DNA of 64,000 bases. Source: Amborella trichopoda (taxonomy: Eukaryota; Streptophyta; Magnoliopsida; Amborellales; Amborellaceae). The stretch is taken from the NCBI RefSeq assembly GCF_000471905.2, contig NW_006499801.1, positions 3,271,962 through 3,335,961 of the forward strand, in the 5' to 3' direction. Positions 38,590-49,920 of this stretch are shown in pieces. The position numbers and the translations under genes were made by a program. The notes beneath the pieces were generated by a model. It did no database searches. It saw only the letters and a program-made list of their open reading frames with translations, and was not told the DNA's origin. Within the stretch, counting starts at the first letter, position 1. Every line of letters starts with the position of its first letter.

Positions 38590-38860
38590 GGCGAAGTCCA
38601 TTATCATTGCCGATATGACAATTATGATCCACATTGTACAGGATAAGGATACGGAAATCCTCATGACCATGGGGCATGTGGGAATGAGGATCACCGGCAT
38701 CCACTCAATGGTTCAGATGGTGATGGAGAGTGGTATCCACCATCAAAGCTGTCCTGCTGTAATATGTCTTACTCTTTCTCCATCACCATTCATCCGATTG
38801 ATTGGATGGTGGTGGCCTTCATGACCACATATTCCTTGTGGTCATGAGGATTATAGTATA
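38590..38860. mobile_element. Foldback/MITE element downstream of the helicase
   Basis: Inverted segments are AATCCTCATGACCATGG (about 38658) against TGTGGTCATGAGGATT (about 38838), and TCAATGGTTCAGATGGTGATGG against CCATCACCATTCATCCGATTGA. The inner ATGGTGATGGAGAG motif recalls family B, but the ends differ. Confidence 0.65.
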
Positions 38861-39304
38861 CTTTTACTGATTCCTGTGTACCTTTTCATCCCATTAGCTG
38901 CCATTCTCATTAATTAATAATTAGTAACAATGATACCACAATTTGTAATGGCCATAGGATTAGTATACTCTGCAGGACTGGTGTATTGTATATGGTTATC
39001 TTCAGGGTCATCACCATCCATTTCCTATCATGGACTGTATTATGTATCATACACTGATGATATATGGTATATGTGTTATGTCATACACTGACTATATATG
39101 GTATAAATGTCCTCAATAAAGTCCGAAATGTAGAGTATGAGCATTTTTAATCAAAACTAGAATACTTATTAGCCATTCACTCGGCACAACCCTTTCTATG
39201 CTACACAAGCCTTCTCTCTATACACAAACTCTCACATTTTCCCTTTCTCCTTGTTTGGTTAAAAAGAAATAAAAATAGCAGAAGCTTGAGGGTTCGTGCT
39301 ATTG

Positions 39305-42300
39305 TTAGAGAGTCAACCAACTTTTTCCGTCTTTCACTCTAAATTTCTTGAGCTTTCCAAAAAACATAACAAAAATGATGACCAATTTGCCCTCCTTACT
39401 CCATTGACCAGAGAAGCTATATAACACATCTTTGCAGGACTTGTTGGAGAGCTTATGTAATTTTTGGCAACTGTAACCCACTGATAATCCAACATTTCCA
39501 TAGGCACTGCAGGCATAAATTCCAAAATATTTTAAAAAAATCAATTTCCCACTTCAAAACTTGAGTATATAATGACAAGAATACCCCTTGATTTGTCATA
39601 ACATATAATCTCTCATTGGTTATTCAAACCCGAGTGTACTTCATTTATAAAAGCTGACAAAAGGCATGAATTTTCATAAAGGAAAGAATGTGGTGAATTC
39701 TCTATCTTGGGTAAGTTTTTTTTTTTTGGTGCAAAGCATGCCTTGTGGATGGAAAATTGTTACATAAAGGGCCAACCGGGTGGATTAAAAAACATAAAGA
39801 TCACACTTAGTACACATTTGGAGATTTTAAATAAAAAATAACAAGTGCCCATTTTGGGATTTGGACTTAAGCCTTGGTTTGCCATTTTCTGCTCTACCTC
39901 CTTTCCCCATTCAATTCTTTTGCCTTAATAACACGGAAAATTCTATTATGCTATAAGGAAAAGGTTATCATATATACTCAAGGTATAAACTTTTATTCAT
40001 AAATAAGAATTATATGACCATTTCTAACATATATCGGCTTTTTAGATTGAAGTATTAGACACTCTCGGCACTTGTAGACGCTGCTACTCGTCGCTTAAAA
40101 AAAAAAAAAACTCAACCGCAAAAAGAAAAAGAAAAAGAACAACCACAACATTTAGATCTAAAGTTGTTTCTTATAAGTACCCAGCAAAAAAATCTATCCT
40201 AATCTAAACAGTCCCAATAACTAATAGTCTAATGGTCATTTTACAAATTATTTAGATAGTCTTTTTTTTTTTCCTTATGGCATTTAGTCCAGTGGCTTAA
40301 AATCAATGTAGTAGTTTACTTATTTTAAAAAAACTTAGGAATCGGGCATGGGCTTGAGTGGCTACCAATACATGTGTAGCATTGCTCCATCTCATGTTCA
40401 ATTCTTACTGCTGAACTACCCAAAAAAAAACTCTAAAAAACAAAAATAAAGAAAAATTAGAGAGGCAACACCTTACCTTAAGACTTCGAAAACAATGTTA
40501 AGAACATTAAAGTTGAGAGGGTCTTCTAATAATTGCCTCTGCTCTGTTATGCATATTATTATTACAAAAACCACCAGATTAGTAGGCTGTGAAAATAGGA
40601 CTTTCTTTATTAGATTTTCTCCCTTTCTTCCCTTCTCTGGCTGGTTTTCTGACTTTTTTTGGACTCTCCTTTCTTTAGTTGGAAGGAAGCATGTATAGGG
40701 ATGAAGGTACCTGTATACAAACGGGCACAAAATAAAATTTTCTCATCAAAGCATGACCATGATATCAATAAGACCGTTTAATTTTAGGACAAGAACGTCA
40801 CAATCACCCTTAGCATTTAAATGTGAGATCCGGCGGTTGGAGGTGTTACCACACGCAAAAGTCCAAAACGATATTCTCTAGTTTTGTGACATACTTTTGG
40901 TGGTTTAAGTTCACTTATGATGCCTAAAGTGATTGTGACATTCTTGTACCATAAGTATTCGGTAGTATACAATGGTTGTAGTAAAATATAACTTTAACCA
41001 TTCGATATCAGCTATAGACAATTTCTTTAGACTAACTTTACAGAAGATATATACCTGGGGATTTGCTAACATGAACTCTGTTTGTGTGTGTGTGTGCATG
41101 CGTGTGCGCCCTCGCAAAATGATTGCTTGCAAGGAAACCTTTATTAGGGGATTACATATTAACTGCATTTCTCTATGGAAAAATTTATGTGAGGGTGATG
41201 TCCTAAACAATCAAATTAGGGTGCACCTCAAAAACTCACTAGAAGAGGTTGTTTTGATGTCCAAAATTTTTCAAATCGATCATCTTGATCGTAAGATGTA
41301 TGGACGTGAAAAAAATAGATTTCAAGTCTTGAAAATAGTGCATCTTGTAAGGTATTTTTTAAACCGTTAATTTTCAAGATTTTCTATCATTCATAAATCA
41401 GCTCAATCTACCATTTTTGAAGATTTAAATTTTAGAATTAGAGATGAAAATAAAATTTCAGGTCATCACAAATATTTTCAATATTAAAACAACATCTTTC
41501 GACACTATTTGAAGGTGTGCCTTACTTTGATTGTCTAGGGCCTCCGCCTTATACAAACCACACCCTTTATCTATTATTTTATAAGAAAATTTTTATATAA
41601 GGGTGAGGCCGTAAACAATCAAATTAAGGCGCACATAAAAAATTCATTGGAAAATATTGTTTCAATGCTGAATTTGAGCATCTTGATCTCAAGATGTATA
41701 AATACGAGAAAAATAAATTTCAAATACTAGAAATAGTGCATATTGTAATGTATTATCTAGAGGTAAATATTCCTATACTTTCCCTATTGTATAAAAATTC
41801 TATAGTTCTCCTATCCAACTATCCAATTTAGATCAAATAAGCCATTAACTGTTTGATCGAGATCTAATGCTTCATAATATTTTATTTTTAATTTTTATTC
41901 TACAAATTTGATGAATATGAAATTTGGCACGTGCCATCATCTCAATGGAACGAACTTAAAAGAATATCAAAAAAATATTTTTAATTAAATAAAATGACCA
42001 AAATACCCCTGAAATTTTTAGGGGTATTTTTGTTATTATATTTTATCAGGATTTTTTTATTTTTATTTCTTGTAGGTGAGAGTTTAAGAGAGGAGTGGAC
42101 ACCCAAAATTTGGTGTCAAAATATTTTATAGAAAAAAATTAAAAATAAAACAATGTAGTGGTGTGACATTATAATTGGATCCATCTCAACCGTGCATTCA
42201 GATATGATATAACTACTATATATTAGGGGAAATGTATATAACTACTATATATTAGGGTAAGTATAGAAAGCTTGCCGTTACTTATATTTTAAAGTGTTCA

Positions 42301-44115
42301 TAGATCTTCTCGATCTACACTATTTTTTAATATTAAATTTTATAATTAGTAATAAAAATAAAATTTTAAGCCGTCATAAAGATTTCTAATACTAAAACAA
42401 TATATTTCAACGTTATTTGAAGGTGCGTTCTACTTTGATTGTTTAGGGCCGGCCATATACAAACCACACCCTTATTTACATGCATGCTTTGGATGGTTTC
42501 TATAAAAATATGCTTTGGATGGTTTCTATAAAAAGATGCGGTTAGCATGCTGCTAAGCCCGTACATGTTAATAAATTTATTTTTGAAATGGAACGCAATC
42601 CTAATTTTTAGAAAATATATAATCTTTAACATGAAGATCATGAATACAAAAAATTAAATAAATTTTAAAAATAAAAAATAATAAATTTATTAAGAAGACA
42701 TTTGGACGGTTAGTTAGTTTCAATTGTTTTTAGATGGACCACTTTATACCTCTGGACTGCATATTTGTACAAATGTGGTCCATCCGCCATGAAACAATTG
42801 TTCCCATAAAAAAATTTCCTTCAGCCATTTGTATTAACTGTTGGTAGGATGAAAGGGCATCAGGTTTAACCAATCTTGAGACATGTACAAGCACAATAGA
42901 GAAACTTCACATGACTAATTCACAGAGGGAGAGAGAGATATTGTTTACTCACATCATCAAGCAGTAGAGCACCAGCAAAGCCGGCTTTAGGAGAGACAAA
43001 TCCACCACGGATTCACCCGAATACCTCGTATTGACAGAGAGAAACAACCCTGCAACCACTTTCTCACCATTGCCAAACCCACTGAAAGCCTCCGAGTTCC
43101 ACTGTAACCAGAAAAACACTACAAACTGCACCACTATGAAGCCAGAAACAGTGAGAAAAAGATACACCGATTCTTCGAATGAGAATAAATGGTCGAAGCC
43201 GATCTGCTTGTAATTCTCAAGAAGATATCCGAACTCCTCTCGGCGTGTCAACCTTCTTAGAAAGGAGATAACAAGCCTCAAACAAGAAGGGAAGAGAGTG
43301 TTTCCAAGTAGAAATTGAGGGATAATTAACAAGAGAAGAAGGGTGTCCTTTTTGAAAGCTATCATATTCTCATTTGTGGGAACAAAGCCACAGTTAGCAA
43401 AGGAAGAAACTGTGAGAAAGGCTGAGAAAGTAAGCATTTGGATCCCCCTACTCCTTAGTAGATGCTTTGCATGAGAAGCAAGGCTAAGATACATAGCAAT
43501 GAGAGCAGTTCCAAATATATGGATCACAGAGTAATAACACAAAACCACATTTCTCAAAAGCCTCAAAGAATTGAGCTTCAAATCTCCTTCAATTTTTGTT
43601 TCCAAGGACCCCACACCATTACTGACTCTCAAATCAGGGTCATTGTTTTCATTGGTTATTGACTCTAGATCAATTTCCTTTTCAATCTTGAAAGGATTTG
43701 AATGATGGTTTTCTCTAGTGATCACACGAAGATTGGTCTTTTGGCTTTTGTCATTTGACATGAATTTCCTAATTTGGAGGCCCAGCATAGAGGTGAAGAT
43801 CTCACCACCTAAGAGCATCAGGACAGTGAGAACCACCAATTGAGCATTCGAAAAGTCCTCCATTTCGACCGAACCCAAGCTCGATGAGGTTGTAGCAGAG
43901 GCCGACATGTAGAACATGTCGAGATTGCTCTTTTTAGGATCCTTTCGTGGCTCCAAAGAGTACAAACTCAACAACCCAATTAGAGTTACAGCCAAGAAAT
44001 ACCAAAATTGAATCCAAAAGGAGCCGATAGGAATTAATGACCAAGCAAAGACATCCTGACAGAACTTACTAAAATAAGCGAGTCGTTTAAAGGGACGGTC
44101 CCGAAAGAAATTCAT
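39305..44115 (-). CDS. HKT1: HKT-type sodium transporter, class I (Trk/HKT family)
   Basis: Three minus-strand exons close in frame to 532 residues: 44115-42953, 40710-40477, 39506-39305. The first joins as ATG AT|G TAC (Met-Tyr) and the second as AG|T (Ser). The protein has the four pore loops of HKT transporters: SATTSSSLGSVEME (about 73-86), SSFANCGFVPTNENM, SVNTRYSGESVVDLS and SAYGNVGLS near the C-terminus. Ser occupies the first-loop filter position (Ser78/79) and Gly is available in the others. In this family that indicates class I, Na+-selective transport at the plasma membrane, typically retrieving sodium from xylem sap. The linker after pore A (about residues 120-170) is hydrophilic and charged. 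The three-exon layout and LFP/LLGNTLFP segment are typical of HKT genes. Introns of 2,242 and 970 bp separate the exons; the first is filled with MITEs. Looking only at exon 1 would wrongly suggest a truncated gene. Confidence 0.95.
41177..41565. mobile_element. 389-bp MITE, family A, copy 5, in HKT intron 1
   Basis: Flanked by TTTCTCTAT (41168-41176) and TTTATCTAT (41566-41574), 8 of 9 identical. Ends are GGAAAAATTTATGTGAGGG and, reversed, GGGTGTGGTTTGTATAAGG. The centre holds GATCATCTTGATCGTAAGATG. Confidence 0.85.
41585..42471. mobile_element. MITE, family A, copy 6, interrupted by a nested element, in HKT intron 1
   Basis: Left half (41585-41760) begins AAAATTTTTATATAAGGGTG. Right half (about 42286-42471) ends CATATACAAACCACACCC. 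Joined, the halves give roughly the normal family length. A foreign piece of about 525 bp separates them. Confidence 0.75.
41761..42285. mobile_element. Nested AT-rich insertion inside the family A MITE
   Basis: The edges share an inverted CTATACTTTCCCTA / CTATACTTACCCTA block a few bases in from each side. This suggests another short inverted-repeat element inserted into the older MITE. Exact ends and duplications are uncertain. Confidence 0.55.
42483..42540 (+). repeat. Tandem 27-bp duplication in HKT intron 1
   Basis: ATGCTTTGGATGGTTTCTAT appears twice in succession. Confidence 0.85.
42711..42812. mobile_element. Small hairpin element in HKT intron 1
   Basis: CAATTGTTTTTAGATGGACC on the left pairs with GGTCCATCCGCCATGAAACAATTG on the right (given as plus strand). 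It is about 100 bp in all and may be a MITE remnant. Confidence 0.5.
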
Positions 44116-44140
44116 GGTGGGTTGAAGAGAAGAATGAGAT

Positions 44141-44148
<8 letters not shown>

Positions 44149-44177
<29 letters not shown>
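44149..44177. repeat. (GA)n tract in the HKT 5' leader
   Basis: About 14 GA dinucleotides lie between the probable TATA box and the HKT start codon. They appear as a CT run in the mRNA-sense strand. Confidence 0.9.
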
Positions 44178-44179
<2 letters not shown>

Positions 44180-44201
44180 GATAGTAAGAGTGGGAGTGAT
44201 G

Positions 44202-44213
44202 GAATTTATAGGG
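44202..44213 (-). promoter_or_regulatory. Probable HKT TATA box
   Basis: The minus strand reads CCTATAAATTCC, a good TATA match, about 90 bp upstream of the HKT ATG at 44115. That spacing gives a leader of roughly 55-65 bp that includes the CT tract. Confidence 0.6.
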
Positions 44214-44282
44214 ACGGTGTGGTCGAGAAGCGTCTACGGTTGTGAAGTCCATGGCAGTGACCTCCTCCACGTAAATGGGTGA

Positions 44283-44600
44283 AGTTTCTGTAAGGCCTAG
44301 GCTTTATGAAAACAAAAATAAAGCCTCACCTCGAATTGTTGTCTTGAAAGCACTTTCATCATAAGAAATCTCTGTGATGGATCTAAATCAATTTCCAACA
44401 CCGACGATAAATTTAGAAACTCACACTTATTTTTAAGGTCAAATGAACGGTCTAGATAATTTGTCACAATATACACAATTTTTAGAGCTTTAAATCTTAA
44501 TTTTTTTCCACAACTAATATGTTATGAGACGATCGATGTAAAGGTTTTACCATGCTCAAATTGTTATTTTCGATGAGGTAAGGCTTTACTTATTTTGATA
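44283..44600. mobile_element. MITE related to family A, upstream of HKT
   Basis: Inverted ends are AAAATAAAGCCTCACCTCGA on the left and, reversed, AAGTAAAGCCTTACCTCATC on the right. The interior has an ACGGTCTAGATAATTTGTCAC block that is the reverse of the family A interior. Confidence 0.6.
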
Positions 44601-45698
44601 GGGCTGCAGCCCTATCAAACCATTGGAAATACAGTTTACCAATCAGATTCCTGGTCAACCGTCTACCTCCGGTATGAAATTCTCCCTGCCCCACCATCGA
44701 CTTAGTGTTTCCACCACTTTCTCTCTTTTCTTTTTTTTTTCTTTCGGAATGTTAACTTGTGGCTTTCTCTCTCTTCCATTGTTAATTAATCTGTCTTAGT
44801 TAATTAATCGGTTCTTCTTTAATTAATCGGTTATTCTGTTTTTGATTAGTGTCCTGATAATATTTCTTAAGTGGAATCAAAATCTAAGGGAATGCATTCT
44901 ATATGCATATAAAGTTTTTAAATCACATAAGAGTATTGGTAGGTGTATCATGTTGTTATTTACGTGTGCACATGCATGCATGTAAGCGTGGTCAGCAATG
45001 GGAATTCGAATTCGAATTCGAATAGTTAATGATAGTCGTCGGTTTAGAGTATGGTAGAAAGTGTGTGTGCCTTGGAATTCCTCATATGCGCATATATATA
45101 TATATATATAAAAGAGGACGTGGCACGTTCCTAGCGTTCCTAAAACGCGCAAACCGTACCCTCTCTCCGCGTTTGCGTGTTGCGTGTAAAAGAATACAAG
45201 AAGTCGGCATATTATCATTTTGGATCTACCAATTGATACTTATGTGGTATATACCACATGATACTTATGTTTGATGCTTTAAAACTTTCAATTTTTTTTT
45301 TAACCTTTTTTTCCTACTTACTATAAAAGCTACCTGTTTGGATGTACTCCTTATCACATCATGATACTTATATGAGATTTAATATCACATAAAATCTCAC
45401 ATCCATCTCTTTTTAAGTAGTTTGCAACTTGGGACTTGTTTGGATGTACTCGTTATCATTGATAATTTATTATTTAATAATAAAAATGATATATTATTTG
45501 GCGATACACTTTATAAAATTATTCGTGATCAACTTATACGTAGATTTACATATAAGTTTATCTTTTTAAAACGGTTGCTGAAAATCACATGTTTTTATCT
45601 ATTAAAATTAGCTTAATATCACCAAAAAGTTAAAAAATTAAACAATATTATAAACTTATTACCACATACCTAACGAAACAATATAGCATATTAATTTT
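44601..45698. other. Intergenic, microsatellites only
   Basis: A GAATTC-type hexamer tandem (about 45002-45022) and a (TA)n tract (about 45091-45112) are present. A GTTTGGATGTACTC phrase occurs twice (about 45337 and 45438). No gene is recognised. Confidence 0.55.
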
Positions 45699-45955
45699 GG
45701 GATTGAACACTATAAGATCATCCACTTTTAGTATGAGGTGGTTACAATCATATTTAATTATTGAATATGAAATCCGACAGATTGAAGTGTTTCATAATTG
45801 TCCAAAATTTTTTATTTAAAACTTCATGCCCAATCAATAATACATCTCCAACTACTGTCTAGTCAATAACACATCTCTAACTACTGTCAATAATAATTGT
45901 GATCCCTTTTTACCAAAAGTATAAGATGATCTACTTTTGATAGCAAACCAATCCT
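45699..45955. mobile_element. MITE, family C, copy 1
   Basis: Starts GGGATTGAACACTATAAGAT and contains AGTATGAGGTGGTTACAATCA. The right side reversed reads AGATCATCTTATACTTTTGG. It is collinear with the element at 51538-51836, which shares GGGATTGTATACAATGAGAC and AAGGTGGTCACAATTAT. Confidence 0.6.
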
Positions 45956-47499
45956 TAACGTGTCTCAAAGGCCAATTTTACTATCAGGATTTATGGTGCT
46001 CGTCATCTATATAATATAAGTCATGTCAAAATTGCAATAGAGAGATTATTGAGTATCCCTTAGGACCAAGAAATGGTCTATACACCAAAGAGGACCTAGC
46101 GGGCATCTGCAAAAGGGGCTGGGTCGTGGTGGTAGCACCCCTAGACCCTAGTCACTTCATCGTGATTTCCATGCCTGGTGATACTACCCCAATAACATCT
46201 TAAAAAAAACAACTCCTAAACTATTTCAAAAAAATGGATAAGGGCCTATCTTCCCCCACCAAATTACCAAAAAAAAATAAAAATAAAAACCCGATAACAT
46301 CTTAAAAAAAGTAACTCTAAACTATTTGAAAAAATGGATAAGGGCCTATCTTCCCCCCACCAAATTACCAAAAAAAAATAAAAAAAATAAAAATAATAGA
46401 GGGCATCTAAGAGCTGGATGGTCGGTGGGAATCTATTAATAGGCATGGCCCAAACAAGAACGAACATATCCACAGCTCTCTGACCTTTATACACCTTTGC
46501 AACTAAGAGTTGTGATCCTCAACCACCCATCAAAGTCATCTCCATCCTCATGTACATCATGCACAATGTCCCTGGCGTGAATCGTGCCGCCTAGATCTCG
46601 CCAAGTGTCTGCGGAAGATTGATTAACATTTTTAACACGTGTTTGGGTCCCACTAAGAAGAGGAAGAGGGGGTTCTTGGCCTCACCGAATGAGGAACACC
46701 ACTTTGCAGGACGTCCCACTCTTATAAGTCTTCACGTTTTTCATTTATGAAGAGATTCGGATATTCGTCTAGTTGGGCTTAGCATAGCGTTTTTTAAAGC
46801 TCATGCCTTATGCTTTTATTATAAAGGTGAGAGATAGAGTGCATGTGTGCGGTCCTTCTTCCCAACACACATTTCTTTGTGAAATTTCAGAGCGCATAAC
46901 AGCGAACTCGTCTTCAATACTTTTGAAAACTCTTTCTCACCACATATTTCTTTGTGAAATTCCAAAGAGCATAACAATAAACTCATCTCTCTCTACTGGT
47001 TTTTTCTCTTTCTCTCTCTATAATAATACAAGAATATGGAGTCTACTGCGGGCTTCAAGCTCGGGTGCATAGAGCTTTAGAGCATAAAAAATACCCCTTT
47101 GTTTTTCCTGTATCCTTAGGATGGGGTTTCCTTTCTTATGCACACTTTTTACAATATCGAAGGGGACAAATATCGTCTTGAGATAGAGCTCATGTATGCT
47201 CGAAGACGAAGAGTCAAGCTTCTTTTTTCTCGAAATTGTATTATCTTTTGCCCCTATTTCACCCAATCGAGTTCCAACAGCTCTGTCCCTCCCTCTCCCT
47301 CTTGTGTCTCTGTCTTTGAAAGTGGGCGATGGGCGATGGGTCTGGGTCAACTTCCATATTTTTGAACTGTATGAGACCTAAGGGCTGGGCCTTGGCCGAA
47401 GCTAGAAAGCTTGAAATATTCTAGGTGGCGCTGGGGCTTGTGGCCTGGCTTGGACCCATATTGAGACGTTTTTAAGCTTATATTTTGTATATTAAGTAA
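45956..47499. other. Intergenic with a 100-bp tandem duplication
   Basis: Two adjacent copies of a unit with ATGGATAAGGGCCTATCTTC and CACCAAATTACCAAAAAAAA lie near 46187-46285 and 46286-46390. A second short near-duplicate (CATTTCTTTGTGAAATTTCA / ATATTTCTTTGTGAAATTCC) is at 46869-46970. No gene is recognised. Confidence 0.6.
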
Positions 47500-47790
47500 G
47501 GAAATAGTTTATATAAGGTTGCAACCTTAAAATGTAGAATTAAAACGCACATCAAAAATTTATTGAAAAAGGTTATTTTAATATTGAAAAAGCCTCTAAT
47601 TGATCATCTCGACATCGAGATGGATGAATACGAAAAAGAAAGAAAGAAAGAAAGAAAGATTTCGAGTCTAAAAAATAGTGCATCTTGCGACATTATCTAG
47701 ACCATCCATTTTCAAGATTTTCGTATGTTTATAGATCTACTTGATTTAACTTTTTGGAGTTTTAAATTTTATAATTAAAGATGAAGAAGA
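47500..47790. mobile_element. MITE, family A, copy 7, right end lost
   Basis: Begins GGAAATAGTTTATATAAGG and has the GATCATCTCGACATCGAGATGG centre and a (GAAA)n tract. The expected right terminus is absent. The sequence runs instead into purine-rich DNA of the next element. Confidence 0.75.
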
Positions 47791-47809
47791 TTAGTTTTGT
47801 ATTGAAGAA

Positions 47810-48092
47810 GATTACTTGTTCCTCTTGGCCAAATAACAGAGAGAAAGAGAGGACGAGAGAGGTGAGAGATGGAGTTTTCAGAGATAGAGAGAGGAGAGAT
47901 ACGGAGTTTTGAGAGAGATAAAGATGGAGTCATTTTACAAAATGTTTAGATCAATAATGTATGATCAAAGGGGTCTAGAGGGTAGGTAGATAGGAAAAAT
48001 AGAGGCTTCATGCTGCAAAAAATAGTTTAAATTCTTGGGTCTCCTGAGAAATAGAAATCAAAAATTAAGATTACATAGATATTTTCCCTTCT
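47810..48092. mobile_element. Partial purine-rich foldback element
   Basis: Purine-rich repeats (AGAGAGAGGAGAGATACGGAG and similar) are followed by a right-hand arm. That arm ends ACATAGATATTTTCCC, similar to the right end of the 1.48-kb element at 14343-15825. It shares over 100 bp with 51210-51342 (GGTAG...CTGCAAAAAATAGTTTAAAT). A left terminus is not evident. Confidence 0.6.
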
Positions 48093-48486
48093 TAAAATTA
48101 TTTTTGTTCCCTTTATAGTAGCACCCCACGATCAGATGGCACTTATTAATGTGTGCCACCATAAAATGGGCACATGCCTATTGTACTGTCAAATTAAAAT
48201 AATACAAATTAAATATTATTTAGCAGTAAAAAATAAGGAATGAAAGATAGTTTCCTTTTACCTATTTTTGTAAAAAACAATGCATAACTTTTATGAACCA
48301 TTTGCTAAAATATTTAGAAAAATAAATGAAACCAAAATGTCACTGACAAAAGTAAATCATTGGTAATAATATATAATAATAAAGTAAATTCATATTTCAT
48401 TAAAATTTAAAAAGTCAAGATTATATAGATAAAAATGCAAAAAATATCAAAACATTTAAATACATATATAAAGGAAATTTAATCTA

Positions 48487-49044
48487 GGGAAAATTACACA
48501 TATATCTATTATATTTTACGTTATTACGGATGTACCAATAGTTTTCGTTATTATATGTCTATCTGTTTTTTATCTTTCGTAACTCAATTTTTTTAAAAAG
48601 ACGACTTTACCCTTTTTCGGGTATTCAACATTTGAATTGAAGAGTTTTCGGATGTTCAACATTCGAAAATAGCCGAAAGTTTAACGTTCGGATGTCAAAA
48701 ATAATTTCGGATGTTGGACATCCGAAAGTAGCACATTTTCGGATGTTGAACATTCGAAAATGTGCATGCGAAAGAAACCTTCTGGAATTTTGCAGGCATT
48801 TTTTCAGATGTTGAACATCCAAAAATGTGCTATTTTCGGATGTTCAACATCCGAAAATAATTTCAGATGTTGAACATCTGAAAAACCCTTCAATTTGGAT
48901 GTTGAACACCTGAAAAAGAGTAAAGTCATCTTTTTTAAAAAATTACGTTATAAAAGGTAAATAACGGATAAACATGCAATAACATAAACTTTTTGGTACA
49001 TCCGTAATAACGTAAAATATAACGGATATGTATGTAACTTTCTC
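48487..49044. mobile_element. 558-bp foldback element with palindromic-repeat interior
   Basis: A perfect 9-bp duplication, TTTAATCTA, lies at 48478-48486 and 49045-49053. The terminal inverted repeats are about 140 bp and closely matched. Both contain TATTTTACGTTATTACGGAT, then a diverged block, then GACTTTAC(C/T)CTTTTTC. The element begins GGGAAAATTACACATA and ends GTATGTAACTTTCTC. The middle (about 48615-48910) holds some eight copies of the self-complementary motif TCGGATGTTNAACATCCGA with small changes. No coding frame is present. The ends and the duplication fit a Mutator-like element. Confidence 0.9.
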
Positions 49045-49636
49045 TTTAATCTATTTAAACTTTCTAATAATGCCTCTTAAATATAGGAGAAAGCCAAAAA
49101 TAAATAAAACGAAAAAGAAACAAGCTCATTTCCTTGAAAATGAAAATTTTGATGATTTTGAGGAAGAAGAAATAGTAAATTAGTCATGGACTAAACTGAA
49201 AAGATCTAGATTATATAGTTTCGCCATGAATACAAATCCTAAATCCAATCTAGTGGCTTTCTAATGATGAAAAAGTAAAAAAAATTAAATTAAATGAAAT
49301 CCATATAATAATCAGTAGTTCTCCTAGGTTAGAAAGGGTTGGTGGGCGGGATAAGAGAAGCAGCTTATTAAGAGCAACTACTTCCCCCTCGTCTAGGTCA
49401 AATTCACATATGTAAGATAGCTTGAATGAAAGATGGATGCTAGGTAGGACCAGATTCCATCCCATCGGTTGATCAATCAAGAGAGGTAGGAATAAACCAA
49501 TACTAACTAACTAACCGATACAGGGAGCAAAGGTCCTAGGTAGATGGTACGCTTCGCCTCGCTTCTTCACCCGGTGGCTGATATATCTATTCATTACTGG
49601 GCTATTCCCACGTACTCACTGACGAACTGTACTAAC

Positions 49637-49920
49637 TGGTGGGTTGATCCAGGTAGTAAATTGCTTGCTCAGTCTTTCCATCTGAACAATGTTGAGCTAG
49701 CATGGATCCCATGGAAGTCTCTGTTATTGACAAATATAGGAGTAGAGGTTTTCCTGGGATTGGAGGTGCTAGCAAATTGGCCAAGTATTCTCTAATTCTG
49801 TCAAACGCCCATTGACATTGTTCATTCCACTCCTTGGGTTGGTTTTTCTTGAGCAGCTTAAATATTGGTTCGCAAACCACCGTTAACTGAGATATGAAAT
49901 GGCTGATGTATTGGATCTTG
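49637..49920 (-). mobile_element. Ty3/gypsy retrotransposon remnant (reverse transcriptase/RNase H junction)
   Basis: On the minus strand the frame starts KIQYISHFISQLT and continues CEPIFKLLKKN, EWNEQCQWAFDRIREYL and PPIPGKPLLLYLS. It ends SMGSMLAQH...AIYYL. This is the segment joining the reverse transcriptase thumb to RNase H in plant Ty3/gypsy polyproteins. Both sides lose similarity at once and no LTRs were recognised, so it is an isolated decayed fragment. Confidence 0.85.

Noticed and set aside
42949..44115. HKT reading frame as a truncated pseudogene
   Set aside because: The stop lies just inside an intron. A GTGAGT donor at 42952 and two further exons restore the full C-terminus in frame.
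48615..48910. CRISPR-like array
   Set aside because: Repeats are diverged palindromes without regular spacers, and they lie inside a transposon-like inverted repeat in plant nuclear DNA.
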